DNA from: Cyclobacteriaceae bacterium
GTDB lineage: Bacteria > Bacteroidota > Bacteroidia > Cytophagales > Cyclobacteriaceae
Direction: 5' to 3'
Assembly (NCBI GenBank): GCA_028278225.1
Contig: JANQEU010000104.1
Span: forward strand, 310,001-374,000
DNA length: 64,000 bases
The translations under genes and the position numbers were made by a program. Below the pieces are notes generated by a model. It did not search any database. It was not told where the DNA came from and worked only from the letters and a program-made list of their open reading frames with translations. Below, piece after piece: positions 9,937 through 18,070 of this stretch; within the stretch, counting starts at the first letter, position 1; each line of letters begins with the position of its first letter.

Positions 9937-9963
9937 TAAATATGAGGAATCGACTCATATTTA
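9937..9963. promoter_or_regulatory. 10-bp inverted repeat between divergent glgP and permease genes
   Basis: TAAATATGAG and CTCATATTTA are perfect inverted copies separated by 7 bp, in the 93-bp gap between two divergent genes. The form suits a dimeric regulator binding site or a hairpin. No regulator gene is adjacent, so the function is open. Confidence 0.35.
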
Positions 9964-10006
9964 AAAAGAAATATTGAATTTACATGTTCGTTTAAATTGA
10001 CCTTTG

Positions 10007-11311
10007 ATGTCTGCAGCACAATCCAAGTTAAGTCTGTTAACCGCCACCTCTATGGTAATTGCTTCCATGGTAGGCACGGGAGTATTTACCAGCCTTGGAT
10101 TTCAGGTTGCCGACATCAAAACCGGCTTCTCTATTTTGCTCGTCTGGTTCGTTGGTGGCCTGGTTGCCTTTTGCGGAGCAGTTACGTATGCCGAACTTGG
10201 CAATGCATTTCCCAGATCCGGCGGAGAGTACAACCTGCTTTCCAGGCTTTACCATCCTTCGCTTGGTTTTGTGGCAGGATGGGTATCGGCAACAGTCGGT
10301 TTTGCGGCTCCGGCTGCCATCGCTGCACTGGCATTTGCCTCTTATATCAAACCTATTTTTCCTTCAATTAACGAAAATCACACGGCCGCGGCCTGTATCC
10401 TGATTTTCGGGTTACTGCATGGTAACAGCATAAAAGTCGGAGCCACATTCCAGAATATCATTACAGTAACGAAAATTCTGCTGATCCTTATCTTTATTTC
10501 ATTAGGGCTCGGAATTGGCGAACCGCAACCAGTGACTGTCATCCCTCAAACTGAGAGCTGGAATGAGATATTCAGCACTCCCTATGCCATTGCCCTGGTT
10601 TTTGTGATGTATTCATATACAGGCTGGAATTCATCAATTTATATTATCGGGGAGATAAAGCGGCCGCTGATAAATCTGCCAAGGTCATTGTTTATCGGCA
10701 CCGGCATTGTCACTATACTATATGTATTGCTCAATTTCATTTTTCTTTATACAGTTCCCATCAGCGAACTGGAAGGACAAATTCAGATTGGTTACCTGTC
10801 CGGTTCCGCCATCCTGGGAGAGACCGGCGGTTTCATCATCAGCTCCCTGATCGGAATGTTACTTTTAGCAACGGTAAGCGCTTATATTTTTGTGGGACCC
10901 CGGATCACCCAGGTTATGGGTGAGGATTTTCCCACGTTAAAATGGCTATCCATTAAATCACAGACCGGAATACCACAAAATGCCTTCATATTTTCAACCA
11001 TCCTCAGTCTGCTTTTCATCTACACTTCCACTTTTGATGAGGTACTGCTTTACACTTCATTTCTCCTGATACTGATCACAACGCTCGCGATTGCAGGAAT
11101 ATTCGTTCTAAGAATAAAATTGAATGAGGTCAGGACAACCTACAAAACATGGGGATATCCCGTCACCCCACTAATATTTTTAGTGATCAGCATCGGCACA
11201 TTAATATTCATGGCCATGGACAAGCCCTATGAGAGTACAGTGGGTATAGCGATTCTCCTGATCGGCTTGCTCCTTTATTTCATTACCAACAGAAGAAAAT
11301 CCGGTAATTAG
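10007..11311 (+). CDS. APC-superfamily amino acid permease
   Basis: 434-residue inner-membrane carrier with about 12 hydrophobic segments. The N-terminal SLLTATSMVIASMVGTGVFTSLGFQ is the APC TM1 with the glycine-rich break (MVGTGVF) that binds the amino-acid carboxylate. FVMYSYTGWNSSIYIIGEIKRP is the TM6 region of LAT/YfnA-type members. I place the start at the ATG at 10007; an in-frame TTG at 10004 is possible. Substrate unknown, probably an amino acid. It is transcribed in the same direction as the ethanolamine operon but separated by about 300 bp that holds an opposing small ORF, so it need not belong to that operon. Confidence 0.9.
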   Translation: MSAAQSKLSLLTATSMVIASMVGTGVFTSLGFQVADIKTGFSILLVWFVGGLVAFCGAVTYAELGNAFPRSGGEYNLLSRLYHPSLGFVAGWVSATVGFAAPAAIAALAFASYIKPIFPSINENHTAAACILIFGLLHGNSIKVGATFQNIITVTKILLILIFISLGLGIGEPQPVTVIPQTESWNEIFSTPYAIALVFVMYSYTGWNSSIYIIGEIKRPLINLPRSLFIGTGIVTILYVLLNFIFLYTVPISELEGQIQIGYLSGSAILGETGGFIISSLIGMLLLATVSAYIFVGPRITQVMGEDFPTLKWLSIKSQTGIPQNAFIFSTILSLLFIYTSTFDEVLLYTSFLLILITTLAIAGIFVLRIKLNEVRTTYKTWGYPVTPLIFLVISIGTLIFMAMDKPYESTVGIAILLIGLLLYFITNRRKSGN

Positions 11312-11347
11312 TTTTTAACCTGTCACCTGGTTTATCCGGGATGTATT

Positions 11348-11638
11348 TCACTCTTCTGCCTGCCGGATCAGACGTAAAAGTAGTTTGCTGTCCGGTGACT
11401 GCACAGCCTTACCGAAATCCCGGGGCGGAGTCAGGCCCCTGAGAGGACAGTCCGTAACCGGCAAAATATTCTGCTTATCCCTGTCATCGGTTGTATCGCT
11501 CAGCTCATCAAATATCTCTCTGAAACAATACCGGCAAAGGACAAAATGAAGTGATGGAGGCTTTTCGACTGATAATTTCCATGTTCTGCCTGTAATCTGT
11601 ATTTTACAACATGTCGAATTCTGAATTAAGTAATGCAC
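11348..11638 (-). CDS. Possible small zinc-finger (ZAS-like) protein
   Basis: An open frame of up to 96 codons on the minus strand fills the gap between two plus-strand permeases. It contains SLHFVLCRYC, an exact HxxxCxxC, with a Cys pair about 25 residues upstream (STCCKIQ). That spacing is the layout of the zinc-binding anti-sigma (ZAS/zf-HC2) domain. The tail KLLLRLIRQAEE resembles the helical ends of small Bacteroidota ZAS proteins. Against it: the only ATG (11638) overlaps the divergent ethanolamine permease start by 28 bp, and no sigma factor gene is adjacent. A non-ATG start further in is possible. Real gene or chance match are both open; the motif tips me toward a real gene. Confidence 0.42.
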   Translation of the reverse strand: MHYLIQNSTCCKIQITGRTWKLSVEKPPSLHFVLCRYCFREIFDELSDTTDDRDKQNILPVTDCPLRGLTPPRDFGKAVQSPDSKLLLRLIRQAEE

Positions 11639-12933
11639 CCCACCTGGAGCGGAAATTAGGACCTCTGATGTTATGGGGACTGGGCGTTGGCTATGTCATT
11701 TCCGGGATGTATTTCGGATGGAATCTGGGGCTTGCACATGGCGGCACACTCGGACTGGCCGTAGCAACTATTTTCATAATACTGCTATACCTGACTTTCA
11801 CTTTCAGCTATACGGAAATGGCATGTGCCATTCCCCGCGCAGGCGGAGCCTTTGATTACGCCTATAAAGCCGGAGGAAAGGATCTGGGATTCTTTGCAGG
11901 CATGGCGCAAAATATAGAGTTTGTTTTTGCACCACCGGCGATTGCTTTTGCTATCGGTGCTTATCTAAACCTCCTGATACCACAGCTTTCAGTTCTTACC
12001 ATTGCTATTTCTGCCTATATCATCTTCACTGCCCTGAACATTTACGGGATAAAAGCTGCTGCAACTTTTGAATTACTCGTAACCATTCTGGCTGTGCTGG
12101 GCTTAATTCTTTTTTTTATTGCAACAGGTCCGGAATTTCAATTGGAGAACCTGGGTAAAAACGCACTTCCGAACGGATGGAAAGGCGCCTTTGCCGCAAT
12201 ACCCTTTGCCATATGGTTTTTCCTGGCCATAGAGGGAGTGGCTAATGTTGCTGAAGAAACGGTAAATCCGCAAAAGAATATTACCATTGGTTTTGGATCG
12301 GCTATCCTGACGTTGGTTGCGCTGTGTGTATTCACCTTTACATTCTCCGTAGGCCTCAATGGATGGGAAACTGTAGTATTCAAACCCGGATCAGGCGAGT
12401 CATCCGATTCTCCGCTTCCCCTTGCATTGATGCACCTGCTAGGTGAAAGCAGTCTGATGTTCAGGGTTATAAGTTTCATCGGCCTGTTTGGTCTTATTGC
12501 ATCCTTCCATGGAATTATCCTGGCAGCCGGAAGAGCGACATATGAATTCGGCAGAATAAAATTTGCACCGCCTTTTCTGGGAAGGATCAGCCGCAGGTTT
12601 AAAACGCCAGCAAATGCTTTGATCGTTAATACAATCGTTGGGATCATAGCCCTGTTAACGGGTAAGACCGGTGAAATAATTACAATAGCCTGTTTTGGGG
12701 CATTGAGCTTGTACATTCTTTCGATGATCTCTATGATCCGGCTGAGAAACAGGTTCCCGGAAATGGACCGTCCTTTCAAAGTCCGGTTCTATCCTCTCGC
12801 TCCTGTTGTTGCCCTGATTATCTCAATTGCTGCCTTTGTGTCCATCACGATCTATAATCCTATCCTGGCACTGATATACTTCGGTCTGCTGATTTCAAGC
12901 TACATTTGGTTCAGGCTTTTTCAATATGAATAA
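11611..12933 (+). CDS. eat: Ethanolamine permease (APC family)
   Basis: 440-residue carrier that closely follows the known ethanolamine permease family along its length: LGPLMLWGLGVGYVISGMYF, GLAHGGTLGLA, SYTEMACAIPRAGGAFDYA, MAQNIEFVFAPPAIAFAIGAY and IPFAIWFFLAIEGVANVAEE are its conserved blocks. It imports ethanolamine across the inner membrane. First gene of a compact operon: the ligase starts 5 bp after the stop, and the next three genes are spaced by +10, -4 and -4 bp. The ATG at 11611 gives the normal family N-terminus. This is the strongest clue to the substrate of the whole operon. A related amino-alcohol cannot be excluded. Confidence 0.9.
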   Translation: MSNSELSNAPHLERKLGPLMLWGLGVGYVISGMYFGWNLGLAHGGTLGLAVATIFIILLYLTFTFSYTEMACAIPRAGGAFDYAYKAGGKDLGFFAGMAQNIEFVFAPPAIAFAIGAYLNLLIPQLSVLTIAISAYIIFTALNIYGIKAAATFELLVTILAVLGLILFFIATGPEFQLENLGKNALPNGWKGAFAAIPFAIWFFLAIEGVANVAEETVNPQKNITIGFGSAILTLVALCVFTFTFSVGLNGWETVVFKPGSGESSDSPLPLALMHLLGESSLMFRVISFIGLFGLIASFHGIILAAGRATYEFGRIKFAPPFLGRISRRFKTPANALIVNTIVGIIALLTGKTGEIITIACFGALSLYILSMISMIRLRNRFPEMDRPFKVRFYPLAPVVALIISIAAFVSITIYNPILALIYFGLLISSYIWFRLFQYE

Positions 12934-12938
12934 TTACC

Positions 12939-14315
12939 ATGTTAATTAAGGGACGACTATCAACAGATGACCTTGACGAAAAGGTGGAGAAGGAAGAAAT
13001 TGAAACGGTCATTGTAGCTTTTTCAGATCACTACGGGAGACTGATGGGGAAACGGTATGATGCCGAGTTCTTCCTGGAATCCGTACTGGATTCCGGTTCA
13101 CATGCCTGCGATTATTTGCTGACAACTGACATGGAGATGGAGCCTGTTCCGGGTTATGAATTCGCCAATTGGGAATTGGGTTATGGAGATTTCCATCTTG
13201 TACCGGATCTCAGGACCCTGAGGGAGGCAAGCTGGCTGAGTAAAACCGCTATAGTCCTTTGCGATGTTCATGATGAAAAAACCCATACTCCGGTCGAAAT
13301 AGCACCCAGAAGCATACTCAATCGTCAAATAAAGAGATTTACGGACCAGGAATACCATCCATTTGCAGCTACTGAACTGGAGTACTACCTGTTTGAAAAC
13401 GACTACCGGTCAGTTTATGAAAATAGTGATAAAGAACTCACCCCTGCCGGTTGGTACCTGGAAGATTATCACATTCTCCAGGGTTCCAGGGTGGAAGAAT
13501 TCACGGCAGATGCAAGACGGCATCTTAAACATTCGGGAGTTCCGGTGGAAAATTCCAAAGGTGAATGGGGATTGGGGCAGCATGAATTGAACGTTCAATA
13601 TGCAGAAGCCGGGGAAATGGCCGACAGGCATGTCATTTATAAGCAGTGTCTGAAAGAACTCGCTGACCAAATGGGAATATCGGTCACTTTTATGGCAAAG
13701 TTTCACGAAGACCGTGCCGGCTCCAGTTGCCACACACACGTCAGTATTTTCAAAAACGGAGATAACATTTTTGAGGGGGATGAGGATTATGGGCCACTAA
13801 AAGCCTCTAAAGAATTCGGGTGGTTTCTCGGAGGCTGGATCAAATATGTCCCGGATGTTATGGTTTTTTATGCGCCTACCATTAATTCCTATAAGCGATT
13901 TGTAGATGAATCCTGGGCGCCAACCAGACTGGCCTGGAGCCGGGATAATCGTACCGCTGGATTTCGAATTGTCGGCAACGGTAAAAACTTAAGAATTGAA
14001 TGTCGTATCCCCGGTGCAGATTGCAATCCATATTTGTCCATTGCTGCTTCCCTGGCATGCGGATTAAAAGGTATAAATGACAAAATTGATCCGCCGGAAT
14101 GCTTTGTAGGGGACGTTTATGCAGCAAAGCACCTGGATCATGTGCCTAAATCCCTTCCACGGGCCCTTGCAATCTTTAAGGAAAGTGATTTTGCCCTGGA
14201 AACGTTTGGCGAAAAGGTAGTGGAACACTACTCTCACTTCTTTCAGAAAGAAATCGAAGCGTACGAACGCCAGGTTTCGGACTGGGAGCGAAAAAGGTAT
14301 TTCGAACGTATATAA
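12939..14315 (+). CDS. Glutamine-synthetase-like gamma-glutamyl-amine ligase
   Basis: 458 residues of the glutamine synthetase fold, from the GlnT/PuuA/GlnA4 branch that joins glutamate to amines rather than to ammonia. Visible blocks are MAKFHEDRAGSSCHTHVSI (metal and ATP site), YAPTINSYKRFVDESWAPTRLAW and RIVGNGKNLRIECRIPGADCNPYLSIAA, all typical of this branch. True GlnA would read differently around the ammonia site. With an ethanolamine permease 5 bp upstream, the likely product is gamma-glutamylethanolamide, made from glutamate, ATP and ethanolamine. A Streptomyces GlnA4-type enzyme is the known precedent. The amine specificity is an inference from the neighbour. Confidence 0.85.
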   Translation: MLIKGRLSTDDLDEKVEKEEIETVIVAFSDHYGRLMGKRYDAEFFLESVLDSGSHACDYLLTTDMEMEPVPGYEFANWELGYGDFHLVPDLRTLREASWLSKTAIVLCDVHDEKTHTPVEIAPRSILNRQIKRFTDQEYHPFAATELEYYLFENDYRSVYENSDKELTPAGWYLEDYHILQGSRVEEFTADARRHLKHSGVPVENSKGEWGLGQHELNVQYAEAGEMADRHVIYKQCLKELADQMGISVTFMAKFHEDRAGSSCHTHVSIFKNGDNIFEGDEDYGPLKASKEFGWFLGGWIKYVPDVMVFYAPTINSYKRFVDESWAPTRLAWSRDNRTAGFRIVGNGKNLRIECRIPGADCNPYLSIAASLACGLKGINDKIDPPECFVGDVYAAKHLDHVPKSLPRALAIFKESDFALETFGEKVVEHYSHFFQKEIEAYERQVSDWERKRYFERI

Positions 14316-14325
14316 TCACTATTCA

Positions 14326-15099
14326 ATGAGATTAGAAGATAAAGTAGCACTCATAACAGGTGGCAGCAGTGGAATAGGTAAGGCTACTGCATTACTATTT
14401 GCCGGTGAAGGTGCCAAAGTGGTAATTGCTGACATAAATGACGAGGCTGCGCAGAAGACAATCAACGAAATTACCGCACAGGGACACCGGGCATCATTCA
14501 TTCACGCCGATGTTTCCAGATCCGATGATTGCAGATCAATGGTGGAACACACGGAAACCGCATTCGGACAGCTCGACATCCTGTTTAACAATGCTGGCAT
14601 CATGGATTCGAGGGATGACAATGCTGAAACAACAGACGAAGAAACCTGGGACCTCACCATGAATATTAATGCCAAAGGTGTATTTCTTGGATGTAAATAT
14701 GGGATCCCGGCATTAAAAAGAGCAGGTGGAGGCTCCATCATCAATACTGCTTCCTTCGTTTCTCTTCTCGGTGCTGCCACGCCACAGATCGCCTATACTG
14801 CCAGCAAGGGAGCTGTTCTGTCATTAACCAGGGAACTGGCGGTCTTGCACGCAAGAGAGGGCATAAGAGTTAATGCATTGTGTCCCGGTCCGCTGCGCAC
14901 GGAGTTACTCATGAAATTTCTGAATACGGAAGAAAAGAAACAAAAACGACTTGTCCATATCCCGATGGGAAGATTCGGTGAAGCGGAGGAAATGGCTAAA
15001 GCCGCCCTCTTCCTGGCGTCCGATGATTCTTCCTATGTTACCGGGACGGAGTTTCTGGTAGACGGTGGGATCACAGCGGCTTATGTTACACCCGAATGA
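14326..15099 (+). CDS. Short-chain dehydrogenase/reductase (SDR)
   Basis: 257 residues, classical SDR length. The NAD(P) motif is TGGSSGIGKA, the structural motif NNAG, and the catalytic YxxxK is YTASK with the Ser in NTASFVS; the acid DIND after strand 2 favours NAD+ over NADP+. It ends with the usual DGGITAAYVTPE tail. Sitting between a gamma-glutamyl ligase and an aldehyde dehydrogenase, it is well placed to oxidise the free alcohol of gamma-glutamylethanolamide to the aldehyde. That step is inferred. The stop overlaps the next start by 4 bp. Confidence 0.9.
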   Translation: MRLEDKVALITGGSSGIGKATALLFAGEGAKVVIADINDEAAQKTINEITAQGHRASFIHADVSRSDDCRSMVEHTETAFGQLDILFNNAGIMDSRDDNAETTDEETWDLTMNINAKGVFLGCKYGIPALKRAGGGSIINTASFVSLLGAATPQIAYTASKGAVLSLTRELAVLHAREGIRVNALCPGPLRTELLMKFLNTEEKKQKRLVHIPMGRFGEAEEMAKAALFLASDDSSYVTGTEFLVDGGITAAYVTPE

Positions 15100-16484
15100 T
15101 GAATGATAGTTTTGAAGTTATCAGCCCGGTCAATGGGGAAGTGATCTTTGATCGCAAATATGCGGATCAAAGAACCATAAACCAGGTATTGGCCAAATCC
15201 GCCCACGCATTCGGAGCGTGGAAAAAAACATCGATTTCGAGTAGAGCCGATATCTGCAAAAAGGCTGTTGATCACCTGGTAGAAAATACCCATGAACTTT
15301 CCAATGAACTTACAATGCTCATGGGTCGACCTATACGATATACCCCTCTGGAGATCAGGAATGGATTCAGGGAAAGAGCAAACTTCATGATTAAAATTGC
15401 CGGGGAAGCTCTTTCGGATAAAAATGTTTCCCATAAACCGGGTTTCAGGCGTTTCATCAGAAAAGAACCTGTTGGAGTGGTATTGGTGCTGGCACCGTGG
15501 AACTACCCTTACCTCACTTCCGTCAACGCAGTTATCCCGGCTTTGATGGCCGGAAATACTGTAATCCTGAAACATGCAGAACAAACGGCATTGTGTGCGG
15601 AAAGATACCTCGAAGCATTTAATGCTGCGGAATTGCCCGAAGGGGTCTTCCAGTATCTGCACCTGGACCATGCGCAGGTGGCTTCTGTCATCAGTGATGA
15701 GCGGATCGCGTTTGCGGCCTTCACCGGCTCGGTGGAGGGTGGGAAGGCAATACAAAAAGCCATCGGTGACCGGTTCATATCGACAGGTCTTGAATTGGGT
15801 GGTAAGGACCCTGCCTATGTTTCAGAAGATGCGGATCTGGAGGAAGCGATTGAAAATCTTGTCGACGGATCCTACTTTAATTCGGGTCAATCCTGCTGCG
15901 GGATCGAAAGGATCTACGTTCACCGTGCCCTTTATGACAATTTCGCGGAAGGTTTTGTAAACCTTACCAAAAAATATATTCTTGGAGATCCTACTGACCC
16001 TTCAACAACACTTGGTCCCCTGGTAAGGATCAGCAATGCCCAAAAGGTGGTCAGTCATATTGAATCGGCAGTGCAAAAAGGCGCCGGCAAGCTTATCCAT
16101 TCTAACGACTTCCCTGAGATGGATCTCCCCTATCTGGCTCCGCAGGTTCTGGTGGATGTAAACCATGAAATGGAGGTAATGACAGAGGAAACATTCGGTC
16201 CGGTAGTTGGAATTATGCCGGTCAGTGATGACAAAGAGGCCATCAGCCTTATGAATGACAGCAGGTACGGCCTTACCGCAAGCATCTGGACAACCGATCC
16301 GGAAAGAGCCCTGAAAATTGGTGACCAGGTCGAAACCGGGACCTGGTTCATGAACAGATGTGACTACCTGGATCCGGAACTGGCGTGGACCGGCATCAAG
16401 AATTCGGGTAAGGGCTGCACCTTATCGGCACTGGGTTATGATTACCTGACCCGTCCCAAATCCTTCCATTTAAAACTCAAATGA
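15096..16484 (+). CDS. Aldehyde dehydrogenase family protein
   Basis: 462 residues, NAD(P)+-dependent ALDH superfamily. LVLAPWNYP is the cofactor-binding block, TGLELGGKDPAYV carries the general-base Glu, and NSGQSCCGIERIYVH contains the catalytic Cys. In the operon it would turn gamma-glutamyl-aminoacetaldehyde into gamma-glutamylglycine; that reaction is inferred from order and chemistry. Start and stop both overlap neighbours by ATGA junctions, which points to translational coupling. A second ATG at 15099 directly after the first is an equal start choice. Confidence 0.92.
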   Translation: MMNDSFEVISPVNGEVIFDRKYADQRTINQVLAKSAHAFGAWKKTSISSRADICKKAVDHLVENTHELSNELTMLMGRPIRYTPLEIRNGFRERANFMIKIAGEALSDKNVSHKPGFRRFIRKEPVGVVLVLAPWNYPYLTSVNAVIPALMAGNTVILKHAEQTALCAERYLEAFNAAELPEGVFQYLHLDHAQVASVISDERIAFAAFTGSVEGGKAIQKAIGDRFISTGLELGGKDPAYVSEDADLEEAIENLVDGSYFNSGQSCCGIERIYVHRALYDNFAEGFVNLTKKYILGDPTDPSTTLGPLVRISNAQKVVSHIESAVQKGAGKLIHSNDFPEMDLPYLAPQVLVDVNHEMEVMTEETFGPVVGIMPVSDDKEAISLMNDSRYGLTASIWTTDPERALKIGDQVETGTWFMNRCDYLDPELAWTGIKNSGKGCTLSALGYDYLTRPKSFHLKLK

Positions 16485-17176
16485 AGACGGCGCTATTAGT
16501 CTGCGATCACCTGCCCGAAAAGCTTACTGCCGTGCATGGGAATTACATTCATATGTTTAATTCTATCCTGGATATTCCCCTCGATCCATTTTACGTAATT
16601 GACCACAACTTTCCCGATCCGGATGATTATGACGCATACGTTATTACCGGCTCAAAATATTCAGTCTATGACAGTTTCGGGTGGATCTCGATGCTAAAAG
16701 AGTTCACGTCCATGGCTTTTGACAAAGGGAAAAAAACAATAGGGATCTGTTTTGGCCATCAACTGATTGCCGAAGCATTGGGGGGAAAAGTGGAGAGGTC
16801 CCGTAATGGGTTTTTAATTGGAATTCATGATTTCCGGATTCTTCAAAAAGAAAAATGGATGGATCCGCCGGTGTCAAATTACAAAACACTCATGCTATGC
16901 CAGGACCAGGTTGTGAAATTACCTGAAAATTCCATCGTTTTATCAGGATCATCTCACTGTCCGGTCGGGATGTTTAGCGTAGACAAGCACTTCCTGGGCA
17001 TCCAGGGTCATCCGGAGTTTACTAAGGAATACAACAGGGATGTATTCGAATCCAGGATTGAGAAAATTGGAATAGAGAAAATTGAAGTGGCAAGGGCGAG
17101 TCTTCATAATGATCCTGATACTTCACTATTGAAGAGCTACATGATGAGCTTTATGAAGCGTGATGATATTGAATAA
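16481..17176 (+). CDS. Class I glutamine amidotransferase-like hydrolase
   Basis: 231 residues of the GMP-synthase-like GATase fold without a synthetase partner. The nucleophile elbow is GICFGHQLIAEALGG (Cys), and the His-Glu pair is in IQGHPEF. Free-standing members cleave gamma-glutamyl bonds. As last gene of the operon it may release glutamate and glycine from gamma-glutamylglycine, closing the cycle, in the way PuuD/IpuF-type enzymes act in other gamma-glutamyl pathways. Overlaps the ALDH gene by 4 bp. The fold is clear; the substrate is inferred. Confidence 0.85.
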   Translation: MKTALLVCDHLPEKLTAVHGNYIHMFNSILDIPLDPFYVIDHNFPDPDDYDAYVITGSKYSVYDSFGWISMLKEFTSMAFDKGKKTIGICFGHQLIAEALGGKVERSRNGFLIGIHDFRILQKEKWMDPPVSNYKTLMLCQDQVVKLPENSIVLSGSSHCPVGMFSVDKHFLGIQGHPEFTKEYNRDVFESRIEKIGIEKIEVARASLHNDPDTSLLKSYMMSFMKRDDIE

Positions 17177-17220
17177 ATGATGGATTATCCTTACCTTTTC
17201 TCCACACCAATATCTTTCCA

Positions 17221-17955
17221 ATGAGAAAACTCCATTTTATGCTCTTCATTTTGCTGTCAGGAACCACGCTCCTGACCAATGGACAGAATGATGAATATAT
17301 ACTGTTTTACCACTTATATCTGGATCCGGAGCCTGGCAATAGGGTCAAGGTAGCCAAGGGGGCACGCTATCACAACCAGAGATATCACAAAGAAGGAGAA
17401 AGCAAAGCATATTTATGGGATGTCGTGACTGGACCCAGGGCCGGAACGTACATGTGGGGGCAGGGTCCGATGAGGTATAGTAAATTCGAAGAGAAACAGT
17501 CTGACGAGCACAATATGGACTGGGAACAGAATGTGTCGGCTTTTTGCCGGAACATCTCGGATGTGCGATTGTCCAGAAGGATTGAAGACCTCACCTATAA
17601 TCCTGAAAACGAAATTATTGCCGACAACCAACTCGCACGTATATTTTATGGCGTAACCGACAGGCAATCTGCCTTACAGGTCATTGGAAAGATCAAAGAA
17701 GTAATGGTTGCCAAAGATCATGACTATGCACGGAGGGTTTATACTACAGATTTTCAAACGAAAGATCGCGAAGACATCATGCTGATATACCCGTTTGAGA
17801 AGTGGTCGGATATGGAAAAACGGAGGGGACTTGAATTCGATTTCGCCGATCAGTATGATGAAGTTCATGGTGAAGGAAGTTGGGAAAAAGATATTGCCAT
17901 TCTCAGTAAAAGCGTCGGAGGGTTTTACGATGAAATCAGAACCATGGTCAAATGA
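17221..17955 (+). CDS. Secreted protein of unknown function
   Basis: 244 residues with a signal peptide (about 1-21, ending TNGQ). I do not recognise a family. The mature part is rich in charged and aromatic residues, and two segments (about residues 26-120 and 140-240) share features: each opens with a short beta-like run (EYILFYHLYL, LARIFYGVTD) and then aligns with helices, which could be two ferredoxin-like (dimeric alpha/beta barrel) halves. That reading is weak. It begins 44 bp after the amidotransferase stop, so it might be read-through with the ethanolamine operon, but it has its own leader and no evident link. Confidence 0.8.
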   Translation: MRKLHFMLFILLSGTTLLTNGQNDEYILFYHLYLDPEPGNRVKVAKGARYHNQRYHKEGESKAYLWDVVTGPRAGTYMWGQGPMRYSKFEEKQSDEHNMDWEQNVSAFCRNISDVRLSRRIEDLTYNPENEIIADNQLARIFYGVTDRQSALQVIGKIKEVMVAKDHDYARRVYTTDFQTKDREDIMLIYPFEKWSDMEKRRGLEFDFADQYDEVHGEGSWEKDIAILSKSVGGFYDEIRTMVK

Positions 17956-18070
17956 GAATTTTAAGTTTCTTTTGACTTAATTTTATCACCAAAACAATCA
18001 CCATTGACTTTTTTAAATCCTCTTTTTAGTACTGGGTGAAGCCCATACCTGAATATTAATAAATGACATC

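Noticed and set aside
12138-12779. 213-codon minus-strand ORF
   Set aside because: Antisense to the ethanolamine permease core, whose family blocks are clear.
15081-15755. 224-codon minus-strand ORF
   Set aside because: Antisense to the aldehyde dehydrogenase.
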